Notes under the pieces: generated by a model
The model's input: only the letters and a program-made list of their open reading frames with translations
Told to the model about the DNA's origin: nothing
Database searches by the model: none
Source of the DNA: an uncultured Flavobacteriaceae bacterium
Lineage (GTDB): Bacteria > Bacteroidota > Bacteroidia > Flavobacteriales > Flavobacteriaceae
Reading direction: 5' to 3'
DNA length: 64,000 bases
Assembly: GCA_947501845.1 (NCBI GenBank)
Contig: CANMXP010000009.1
Span: forward strand, 62,001-126,000
Part shown: one piece after another, positions 51,217-59,052 of the stretch
How the letters are laid out: each line of letters starts with the position of its first letter
Numbering within the stretch: position 1 is the stretch's first letter
Position numbers and translations under genes: made by a program

Positions 51217-52157
51217 ACTTTAAATAGTGTTTCGCCACGCCTTAATATTCTATAAACGGGAATATAAATGAAAAGAACTTTTAACAGCTCTTTTTTATAT
51301 TTTACAAAATGAATAATAGAAAATAACTTTATCACTTGCCCGAAAAGAACACGATCATATTTGTAGTATATCGCTTTTTTCATTGCTTGTAGCATTCTAT
51401 TTAACAAGGCTTTTTGATATGATTTTTTTAGCTGTTGTTGTTTATAAAGCTCTTTCAAGATTATATAGCGAGAATGAAAAGTCGCTCTATATTTTTTTTC
51501 CGAAGTATCTTTACCAACACGTTCCTCATGACGCCTTACATAAACTGTTATTGAATCAAATTTTGAATACTTTAACCCATTAATAACTTGCAATAAATGA
51601 AACGTCCATTCTTGAGAACTAGATAAATCTTCTCTAAAAGGTGTCATAGGGAGTTCATTCCTCTTCCATGATACAGAAGGTGTTGCCCAACTTACCTTTA
51701 TAGTTAACATGTCTTTAATTAAATCCCCTGTAGGTTGGGCTTTTAACCATAATTCGTCATGATCGCCAATTTTATTAAAAAACGTACCAACAGCAGAAAT
51801 AGAAGCTTGAATATCTTGATTTATTTTGTGAACTCTAACATGCTTCTCTAAATGGTCTTCTGTTATTAAATCATCACTATCTAACCAGTTTACATAAATT
51901 CCCTTACTATTTTCTAATCCAAAATTCCTACAAGCATTGGCTCCCTTAAGCCGGTGAGCTGGTCTTTTCAAAAAGCTAAATCTATCGTCACTCTCGCAAA
52001 AAGCTTTAACTACCTGTTCTGTATCATCTTGTGAATGATCATCTACAATGATGCATTCAAAATTTGTATATGTTTGTTTTTGAACACTTTTGAGAGTATC
52101 TAGAATAAGATACGCTCTATTATACGTTGGAATAATTATTGAAATTAAAAAACTCAT
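51213..52157 (-). CDS. Glycosyltransferase family 2
   Basis: The 314-residue protein is a typical GT2: ISIIIPTYNRAYLILDTLKSVQKQTYTNFECIIVDDHSQDDTEQVV, GANACRNFGLENSKGIYVNWLDSDDLITEDHLEKHV (D-S-D-D) and an acceptor half with PFREDLSSSQEWTFHLLQV. A positively charged C-terminal helix region follows. The start and stop overlap neighbours by four bases each. The donor and linkage are not known. Confidence 0.92.
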   Translation of the reverse strand: MSFLISIIIPTYNRAYLILDTLKSVQKQTYTNFECIIVDDHSQDDTEQVVKAFCESDDRFSFLKRPAHRLKGANACRNFGLENSKGIYVNWLDSDDLITEDHLEKHVRVHKINQDIQASISAVGTFFNKIGDHDELWLKAQPTGDLIKDMLTIKVSWATPSVSWKRNELPMTPFREDLSSSQEWTFHLLQVINGLKYSKFDSITVYVRRHEERVGKDTSEKKYRATFHSRYIILKELYKQQQLKKSYQKALLNRMLQAMKKAIYYKYDRVLFGQVIKLFSIIHFVKYKKELLKVLFIYIPVYRILRRGETLFKV

Positions 52158-53074
52158 AAAATATAGTGTGCGCCTTTAGTACTATTTAGAGCTCTGCTTT
52201 TAAGTATTTCATTTTCTGTTTTTTTTACTAAACTAAGCTGTTTAAAAAAACCGCTTACTTCCGCCAGATTAAACTTCATCAAAGATTTAACGATGTCTTT
52301 TATTGTTCTTTCATATTCTTTTCTATATTCTTTCTTAGGAAATTTTAAATTGACATTGGCATACCTAACACCCAAACATTTTTTATAAGCAGTATAATAT
52401 TTTTGAGTAAACATATCTTTTTTTAACATAGGTCTGTCTTCTCTATCATGTTTGATAGATGTTGAATTCACAACGCCTATTTTAAACGAATGAAATAAAA
52501 CTCTTTGGCAATAATTTTCATCTTCTCCATAATGAAAAAATAATGGATCAAAACCTCCAACATCAATAATACAGGCTTTAGGAATTAGCCAAGCAGCTGC
52601 ATTAACGAAGTCTACATCCCGAATACAATTCTCGGTTTCTTGTTCTAAAAAACGTTCCAAATTAATATTGCTTCTCATTAAATATTTAGCAAATAGGGTA
52701 TCTAGTGCTGCTCCTTTTCCGTTATAGTGTATAGGGCTTATAATACCATACTGAGGGTTTTGATTACTAAAAGAAACAAGTTCCGAAATAGTATTTTCAT
52801 TTATGTAAACATCCTGATTAACCAGAAAAACATGAGACGCTCCCAACTTTAAAGCTTCTGCAATACCAATGTTATTGGCTTTTCCAAAGCCTAAATTTAT
52901 CTTTTGAGGATACAAATCAACACTGGGAAAGTTAGACTTAACAAAATTCACTGTATCATCGGTAGAATTATTATCTATTAAAATAATTTTACTTTGTTTA
53001 CCAATGGAATTAAGACAATGCTCTATCCAGGGCATAGCATTATAAGTTACAATTATAGAATAAATATTTTCCAA
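52154..53074 (-). CDS. Glycosyltransferase family 2, rhamnosyltransferase-like
   Basis: The 306-residue GT-A protein has IYSIIVTYNAMPWIEHCLNSI, IILIDNNSTDDTVNFV, NLGFGKANNIGIAEALKLGASHVFLVNQDVYI and GAAWLIPKACIIDVGGFDPLFFHYGEDENYCQR. The N-x-D (N-Q-D) in place of D-x-D and the FHYGEDENY pair are features of the rhamnosyltransferase-like GT2 subgroup. Rhamnose genes are not in the window, so the name only marks similarity. It follows the upstream gene by 18 bases. Confidence 0.9.
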   Translation of the reverse strand: MENIYSIIVTYNAMPWIEHCLNSIGKQSKIILIDNNSTDDTVNFVKSNFPSVDLYPQKINLGFGKANNIGIAEALKLGASHVFLVNQDVYINENTISELVSFSNQNPQYGIISPIHYNGKGAALDTLFAKYLMRSNINLERFLEQETENCIRDVDFVNAAAWLIPKACIIDVGGFDPLFFHYGEDENYCQRVLFHSFKIGVVNSTSIKHDREDRPMLKKDMFTQKYYTAYKKCLGVRYANVNLKFPKKEYRKEYERTIKDIVKSLMKFNLAEVSGFFKQLSLVKKTENEILKSRALNSTKGAHYIL

Positions 53075-53092
53075 CTATATAAATTAAAGGTA

Positions 53093-53905
53093 TTAGGAAG
53101 ACAACTTCATTTTTATTTTTTTGAATAAACTTCGATATGTCTTATTATGAAACAAATAAATATTCCAAAACGCCCAATGGTATTTTGGAATGAATGACCA
53201 AACGAATGTTTTTTTAAACAGATAAGGCAATTTAGGCTTGAGAGAAATATCGTTTTTTCTCCCGAAATCTCCATGGTTATTAATTTGTATGTAGATTTCT
53301 TTTATCCATACTTTTTTAGCTAATTTATTAAATAATTTATTTATAAATCTAAAATCAGATCTTTTCCATGTATCCCACCTTACTGAGTCTTTATAGTTAG
53401 AATGAAATGCTATACATGGGCTCCCTATATTATTTATTTCAATTTCTTTATTTTTAAAATGTTTATTTAGGGGCAAAACCTTACCATTTGGATATCGCAT
53501 TTGCCAAATAAAAAGTGTATCTTCATCTGCCTTTACAATTTTACTAGCCAATTCTTCTAATACTTTATTGTGAAAAAAATTATCATCATCATCTAAAAAT
53601 AAAACCCAGCCACTATCTACCTTATCCAGTAAGTCATTACAAAACAAATTGTATGGGGCAAAGGCTTCATTATTAGCATTTATTAAGACATCAGAGTTTG
53701 TTTTGTTAACTTTTACTTTAACTAAATCATGGTTTTCAATGTAATTTAAATCTTTTTCATTTTCATAAGAAACAATATGTCTAACATTTTTATATGTCTG
53801 ATTAACAACTGATTGATGACAATTATAAAATCCCTTCGGACGGTTGGCCGTTCGCGTTAATACATTAAAAAAAATCTCTTTATGTTCTCTTTTATCCTCG
53901 TGCAT
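53093..53905 (-). CDS. GT-A glycosyltransferase-like protein
   Basis: The 270-residue protein has IFFNVLTRTANRPKGFYNCHQSVVNQTYKN, an early GT-A strand and turn, DKVDSGWVLFLDDDDNFFHNKVLEEL with an extended D-D-D-D metal site, and PCIAFHSNYKDSVRWDTWKRSDFRFI. It lacks the usual central nucleotide glycine loop but is close to GT2 enzymes of capsule clusters. A short basic tail may attach it to the membrane. It has 60- and 18-base gaps to its neighbours. Confidence 0.8.
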   Translation of the reverse strand: MHEDKREHKEIFFNVLTRTANRPKGFYNCHQSVVNQTYKNVRHIVSYENEKDLNYIENHDLVKVKVNKTNSDVLINANNEAFAPYNLFCNDLLDKVDSGWVLFLDDDDNFFHNKVLEELASKIVKADEDTLFIWQMRYPNGKVLPLNKHFKNKEIEINNIGSPCIAFHSNYKDSVRWDTWKRSDFRFINKLFNKLAKKVWIKEIYIQINNHGDFGRKNDISLKPKLPYLFKKTFVWSFIPKYHWAFWNIYLFHNKTYRSLFKKIKMKLSS

Positions 53906-53965
53906 TACATAAATAACAAAATAGAAAAATCAACTATAATTAAACATTACTTTTCAAGATTAATA

Positions 53966-54661
53966 TTAAGCTTTTTTCTCATAAATGTAAAAATCAGACA
54001 TTGACGTTTCTTTAGGTTGATCAGGATTAAAAACATAATCGTTCTCAATTTTATCTATTAAAACCCAATCATGGTTAAGGTTTTCATCAATCCAGTCAGA
54101 AAATTTTCTACATCTAACGTGTGAAGACATAGTATCGTCATTGTAATTGCTTGAATATATAATGACATATTTAGAGGAAGCACTGAATAAGTTTTCCATA
54201 TGATCAAAAAAAACATCGTCTTCAACCAAATGATATATGACATCTAGAGACATGGCAAGATCTCCCTTAATCATTTCGTGTTCCTTAACATAATTCTTGC
54301 TATATAGCTTAAAGGATTTTGACTCATCTTCTTGAAATTTATTCTCACAGATACTTATAGCCTTTTCAGAAACATCTAATCCAATATAGCTCGGGTATTT
54401 TGCTAATTCTAATTGATTACCATCACCACATCCTAATTCAATCACTGTGTTTACCCTGTTTTTCTGAACAAATTCATTCAATATTTTAGCCTTAAAAACA
54501 GCTAACCTTCCATAACTTCCTGGTCCTGAATTACCATTTGTAATATATCTATTTTCCCAGTAAAATTTACTACCCCTGAAAGGTTTCTTAGAACTCTTTT
54601 TACGACGTGAAAACAACACTTTTTTCACTTGTTTTTTTATATTAAATACTATCAATTTCAT
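53966..54661 (-). CDS. Class I SAM-dependent methyltransferase
   Basis: The 231-residue protein has a basic N-terminus, the SAM motif TVIELGCGDGNQLELA, YIGLDVSEKAISICENKF, a MIKGDLAMSLDVIYHLVEDDVFFDHMENLF segment and a C-terminal sheet. It resembles small-molecule or sugar methyltransferases. It stands between two transferases, so it probably decorates the polysaccharide, adding to the FkbM-type and other methyltransferases in the cluster. Confidence 0.87.
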   Translation of the reverse strand: MKLIVFNIKKQVKKVLFSRRKKSSKKPFRGSKFYWENRYITNGNSGPGSYGRLAVFKAKILNEFVQKNRVNTVIELGCGDGNQLELAKYPSYIGLDVSEKAISICENKFQEDESKSFKLYSKNYVKEHEMIKGDLAMSLDVIYHLVEDDVFFDHMENLFSASSKYVIIYSSNYNDDTMSSHVRCRKFSDWIDENLNHDWVLIDKIENDYVFNPDQPKETSMSDFYIYEKKA

Positions 54662-54704
54662 TAAGTTAAATTATCTAAAGGCACAATTAACAATTGAATA
54701 CAAA

Positions 54705-55949
54705 TTACATATCCACTTTACTATAAAGCGCTTCATGTTTTTCGAATATCAAATCTTTATTAAAATTTTCTTCTACAAAAGTTCTTGCATTTTTACTTAG
54801 TTCACTAAAAAGAGAGGTATTATTAACTAATAAAAGCACTTTTTCAGCCATAGCTTCTACATCTTTCTCTTCAACCAGATACCCCGAAAAACCCTCTTTG
54901 ATTGTTTCTTTAACTCCCCCAGTGTCAAAAGCAATTACAGGAGTACCTGTTGACTGTGCTTCGATTGTAACTAAACCAAATGCTTCAGATCGTCCATCTT
55001 CGTCTTGAACCGATGTCATTAAAAACAAATCACTTCTATGTAAATAATCAATAATCTCGGTTTGCGTTTTAGTACCTACCAAATTAATACTTTCTTTAAC
55101 TAAAGTAGAATCTACATAAGTTTTAAGTTCTTTTTTAAAATCACCATCTCCAATTATCGTGTAATTTATGTTTAGCCCTTTCGACACCAACTTCTCAATA
55201 ACCTTCACTCCAAAAATATGCCCCTTAAGTGGTACTACCCTACCCACTGAAAGCAACGAAATAGGGGTTTTAATTTGTTTTTCTTTATAAGGAAAAGTAT
55301 TTACATCTAATCCAATAGGTATAATACTAATTTTGTCATTATCACACCCTAAGGTAATTAATTTTTCTTGGAGATAGTTCGTACTTAAAATAACAGCATT
55401 GACATTTTCAAATAAATCTTTATACTTCGTTTTCAAAAACTCCACATTATCAGAATTAAAGTGTGCATCACAGCCATGAAAAGTAACTAGTAGATTTGAA
55501 TCTTTTTTTAAAAACCCTTGCTTTTTATAATCGACTAAAAAGAAACCATTATTTGCAAATTGAATGTGAAAAACATCCATTTTTATTAATGGTTTAAAAT
55601 TTAATACCTGAAAACATTTTTTTATTTTGTCTTTCCTTTTATTAGTTAATATTTTTAGAATTATCTTAAAACTATCTAAATTAAACAATATTAAAACTAA
55701 ACATTTAAGAATTCTAAAGATGTAAGACTTAGGAATTTTTACAGAACGGATATGAATTAAGCTTAAAAGGTTATATGTCTTTATAAGATGTTCTTGTGAG
55801 CTACCTTTAATAGGATTTAATTCAGTTACAGATATTTTAACATCATAGCCAGCGTCTATAGCATAAATAATTTGATTGGTAATAAATGTTTCTGAGTCAT
55901 GTGGATAACTTCCTAAAACAAAAACAATTTCTTTTTTAGAATTTTTCAT
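54705..55949 (-). CDS. Glycosyltransferase family 4
   Basis: I chose the ATG at 55949 (MKNSKKEIVFVLGSYPHDSETF), one base after the Wzt stop; an ATG at 55967 lies inside wzt and adds six residues. The resulting 414-residue GT-B protein contains VTFHGCDAHFN, VILSTNYLQEKLITLGCDNDKISIIPIGLDV, ISLLSVGRVVPLKGHIFGVKVI and DLFLMTSVQDEDGRSEAFGLVTIEAQSTGTPVIAFDTGGVKE. It is similar to the colanic acid WcaL type of glycosyltransferase. It is the first glycosyltransferase after the export module. Confidence 0.9.
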   Translation of the reverse strand: MKNSKKEIVFVLGSYPHDSETFITNQIIYAIDAGYDVKISVTELNPIKGSSQEHLIKTYNLLSLIHIRSVKIPKSYIFRILKCLVLILFNLDSFKIILKILTNKRKDKIKKCFQVLNFKPLIKMDVFHIQFANNGFFLVDYKKQGFLKKDSNLLVTFHGCDAHFNSDNVEFLKTKYKDLFENVNAVILSTNYLQEKLITLGCDNDKISIIPIGLDVNTFPYKEKQIKTPISLLSVGRVVPLKGHIFGVKVIEKLVSKGLNINYTIIGDGDFKKELKTYVDSTLVKESINLVGTKTQTEIIDYLHRSDLFLMTSVQDEDGRSEAFGLVTIEAQSTGTPVIAFDTGGVKETIKEGFSGYLVEEKDVEAMAEKVLLLVNNTSLFSELSKNARTFVEENFNKDLIFEKHEALYSKVDM

Positions 55950-55950
55950 A

Positions 55951-57237
55951 TTATGCCATAAACTCACCTTCCAAAAATACTTGATTTAATCGTCTGAGTT
56001 TTTTTCCAGTATTTAAAAAGTCATTTTCAATAACATTAACTTGAAAAGCATTATCTATAGTATCTATAAAATCTTCAATTCTTGTTGTTTTATAAGTTGT
56101 AACAAGTCTTAGCGAATAGATACTTCCTCTTAAAGGAAGTTTCGGTATTTTTAAAAAGAAATTATTACTACTATTAAGGTTGGCAAAATCACTTTTCAAT
56201 TCATCACTAGAAAACAACAAAACCGTATTTTCATTAGAATCTTGAAATGCAACTGAAACAATTAATTTGGAATAATCAATCGCTTCTTTTTTATCAATTT
56301 CAACACGAATAATTAAATCCTTACCTGATAAAACCTCACTTATTGGATTGTGATTAGAATCCATGAGCGTAATATAACTTATTAAAAACTGACCATTGCC
56401 TATTCGATCTTTCCTATGTTTTAAATCTATTTGCTCCTTATCCTTTTTCGCCATAATATAAAAATTAACAGCTTCTTTTTCGTTTCCATCAAACACAATG
56501 GTACCATTCTCTAAAACTAAGGCTCGGTTACATAAATTCAATATAGAACCCATATTATGACTTACAAACAGTACTGTTCTTCCATCTTCTCTACTTATAT
56601 CTTGCATTTTACCAATTGCTTTCTTTTGAAATTCGGCATCGCCCACAGCCAAAACCTCATCAACAACCAAAATATCCGGTTCTAAATGAGCTGCAACGGC
56701 AAAGGCTAATCTTACTCTCATACCAGAAGAATATCGTTTTACAGGAGTATCGATGTAACGCCGGCAACCACTAAAGTCTATAATTTCATCTTCCTTGAGT
56801 TTTATTTCTTTTTTAGTCATTCCTAAAATAGCTCCATTGAGGTAAATATTTTCTAATCCTGTCATTTCTGGATGAAACCCTGTGCCTACTTCTAATAATG
56901 AAGCGATACGCCCTTTAGTTTTTATTGCTCCTGTTGATGGACTTGTAACTCTTGAAAGTATTTTTAAAAGTGTAGACTTCCCCGCACCATTTTTTCCTAT
57001 AATGCCTAAAACTTCACCTCGTTTTAATTCAAAAGTAATGTCCTGTAAAGCCCAAACATAGTCTGAATTTCCCTTTGTACTTCTATCGTTTGCCTCTCCG
57101 ACTTTTAAAAACGGGTCATCTTTTCCCTTTATTTTGTACCACCATCGTTTTAAATCGTGACTTAGAGTTCCTGAACTAATAAGTCCCAAACGGTATTGCT
57201 TAGAAATATTTTCAACTTTTAAAATAATATCAGACAT
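55951..57237 (-). CDS. Polysaccharide ABC exporter ATPase Wzt, with C-terminal glycan-binding domain
   Basis: The start is taken at the ATG at 57237 (MSDIILKVENISKQYRLG); an ATG two codons upstream is equally possible. The 428-residue protein has a nucleotide-binding domain (Walker A GKNGAGKST at 81-89, signature YSSGMRVRLAFAVA, Walker B ILVVDEVLAVGD) and a Wzt-type C-terminal beta-sandwich from about residue 250 (SVAFQDSNENTVLLFSSDEL). In O-antigen exporters this domain reads a terminal modification of the finished chain. The gene overlaps the methyltransferase upstream by eight bases. Confidence 0.92.
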   Translation of the reverse strand: MSDIILKVENISKQYRLGLISSGTLSHDLKRWWYKIKGKDDPFLKVGEANDRSTKGNSDYVWALQDITFELKRGEVLGIIGKNGAGKSTLLKILSRVTSPSTGAIKTKGRIASLLEVGTGFHPEMTGLENIYLNGAILGMTKKEIKLKEDEIIDFSGCRRYIDTPVKRYSSGMRVRLAFAVAAHLEPDILVVDEVLAVGDAEFQKKAIGKMQDISREDGRTVLFVSHNMGSILNLCNRALVLENGTIVFDGNEKEAVNFYIMAKKDKEQIDLKHRKDRIGNGQFLISYITLMDSNHNPISEVLSGKDLIIRVEIDKKEAIDYSKLIVSVAFQDSNENTVLLFSSDELKSDFANLNSSNNFFLKIPKLPLRGSIYSLRLVTTYKTTRIEDFIDTIDNAFQVNVIENDFLNTGKKLRRLNQVFLEGEFMA

Positions 57238-58108
57238 GGGCATTTGACTTTGGTGATTTAAAAATAATTGTCTGACTCCGGGCTCCTAGAAGTTGAATAA
57301 AACTTGGTGTATATTTTTCTAATCTTAACGCTACCCTCCTATACCTTCTTAATGTTTTGGTTGGAAAAGGTAATATACGATAAAAACGTTCCAGCATACC
57401 CATAGGAATAATTTCTGTTGCATTGAAAAGCTGATTCCCTTGTGTTCTAAAATGTTTGGAGCTATTATCACGATGTGGGTGTGGGTCTGATGCTTCCCAA
57501 GCTTTAAACCTTTTCGGGTTGAAGAGCTTAGAAGGTCGACTATTCATGGGCACAGCCCATCTTAATTCATCAAGAAATTTACTATTAACAGCTGGTTCAA
57601 AAAACCGAGCTTCACCATCTTTCTTCAAAACATCGCTTATTTTCTTTAAAACGGCTTTTTCATGATCCAAAGTTAAATGGTGCAAAAAAGCCTTTCCTAT
57701 AACAATATCCAATGAATCATTAGGTATATCATGAGTGATAAAATCACCTTTCTTAAAAACAATTTTGTGTTCAAATTTAAACTTTAAGTTTAGTGCCTCA
57801 ATAATATCACCGCTATAATCTGAAATATCATTAGCAATGACCTCTGCTCCCAAAGCCGCCATGACTGCAGCATTTGCACAATTGCCACAACCTAATTCTA
57901 AAACTTTTTTACCTTTAATCGTTTCTTTAAAATTATTTACATACATCCCTACCCAACTAATATCCGTAGTAGTAGCATCTGCTAAAAATGCATCTAAATT
58001 ATTTAAAGTATATATAAGTCCTTCAATATTAACGTCTTTATACCTTTTATTATAAAAGTCTTTATTCTTACTAATATTATCAACACTTTCAGCTTTTACT
58101 TCTTTCAT
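57230..58108 (-). CDS. SAM-dependent methyltransferase between wzm and wzt
   Basis: The 292-residue protein shows KKVLELGCGNCANAAVMAALGAEVIANDIS (motif I), FKKGDFITHDIPNDSLDIVIGKAFLHHLTL and LKKDGEARFFEPAVNSKFLDEL, typical of class I methyltransferases. Its stop overlaps wzt and its start shares one base with the wzm stop, so the three genes are coupled. By analogy with WbdD of E. coli O8/O9, a methyl cap on the non-reducing end could end chain growth and be read by Wzt, which is an inference from position. Confidence 0.85.
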   Translation of the reverse strand: MKEVKAESVDNISKNKDFYNKRYKDVNIEGLIYTLNNLDAFLADATTTDISWVGMYVNNFKETIKGKKVLELGCGNCANAAVMAALGAEVIANDISDYSGDIIEALNLKFKFEHKIVFKKGDFITHDIPNDSLDIVIGKAFLHHLTLDHEKAVLKKISDVLKKDGEARFFEPAVNSKFLDELRWAVPMNSRPSKLFNPKRFKAWEASDPHPHRDNSSKHFRTQGNQLFNATEIIPMGMLERFYRILPFPTKTLRRYRRVALRLEKYTPSFIQLLGARSQTIIFKSPKSNAHV

Positions 58109-59001
58109 TATACTGTATCTATAAAACTTTTCTCAGTTTTATTAAAAATAATCAATCCAAATAAAAATATTATGGTACTTACAATAATTATATAAATTAA
58201 CATGGAATAATCAATATCTCCAACTCCAAGGGTTATAATTCTAAACGTTTCTATAATCGAAGTCATAGGGTTATATTCTACTAGAATACCCGCTATTTTT
58301 GGAATACTCCCATCTACTACTTTAGATTTTATTAGTTCTAAAGGATACATAACAGCCGAAGCATACATAAGGAGTTGAATACCAAAAGCAACCAGAAAAG
58401 TCAAGTCTCTATACTTTGTGGTCATCGATGAAATAATCATCCCAAATCCTAAGCCTAAAGTCCCCATAACCAATATCAAAACAGGCAAAAGTAATAAAGT
58501 AATTTGCGGAGACACGTTTGATGCTTTTTCTGTAAACATGATAAAATACAGGTAAAAACCAAAAAATACCAACAATTGAATACCAAACTTGATTAAATTT
58601 GAAATTACTATAGACATAGGCATAATAACCCTTGGAAAATATACCTTACCAAAAATATTCTGATTTTTCTTAAATGTATCACTAGTACCTGTTAAACATT
58701 CTTTGAAATAATTCCATGCTGTGATACCTGCCAAATTAAATAAAAAAGGCGGCACGCCATCACCAGCTGAAATATCGGCAATATTATTAAAAATCAACGT
58801 AAAAATAACAGATGTGAAAAGTGGTTGAATGAAATACCAAAGAGGCCCTAATAATGTTTGTTTATATTTTACAATTACATCGCGTTTAACAAATAAAAAC
58901 AACAAATCTTTATATCTTACAATCTCTTTAAAATTAAGTTCAATGAACCGTCTTTTTGAAGAAATCGTAAATAGCCATTGTTCTTTACTATATGTATTCA
59001 A
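58108..59001 (-). CDS. Polysaccharide ABC exporter permease Wzm
   Basis: The 297-residue ABC-2 type permease begins with a cytoplasmic segment and the family opening YKDLLFLFVKRDVIVKYKQTLLGPLWYFIQPLFTSVIFTLIF, and has six membrane helices; VYFPRVIMPMSIVISNLIKF and YNPMTSIIETFR are Wzm-typical. With Wzt it exports an undecaprenyl-linked polysaccharide across the inner membrane. It is in the first block of the cluster, 51 bases after the Wzc-like gene. Confidence 0.93.
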   Translation of the reverse strand: MNTYSKEQWLFTISSKRRFIELNFKEIVRYKDLLFLFVKRDVIVKYKQTLLGPLWYFIQPLFTSVIFTLIFNNIADISAGDGVPPFLFNLAGITAWNYFKECLTGTSDTFKKNQNIFGKVYFPRVIMPMSIVISNLIKFGIQLLVFFGFYLYFIMFTEKASNVSPQITLLLLPVLILVMGTLGLGFGMIISSMTTKYRDLTFLVAFGIQLLMYASAVMYPLELIKSKVVDGSIPKIAGILVEYNPMTSIIETFRIITLGVGDIDYSMLIYIIIVSTIIFLFGLIIFNKTEKSFIDTV

Positions 59002-59052
59002 ATTAAGGAGTATTTAAATTATCAACAATATTATTAATACAGGGCACTATCA

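Noticed and set aside
48362-58108. The several SAM methyltransferases as DNA modification enzymes
   Set aside because: None has the DPPY/NPPY or PCQ motifs of DNA methylases, no specificity or restriction subunit is present, and all are embedded in sugar transferase operons.
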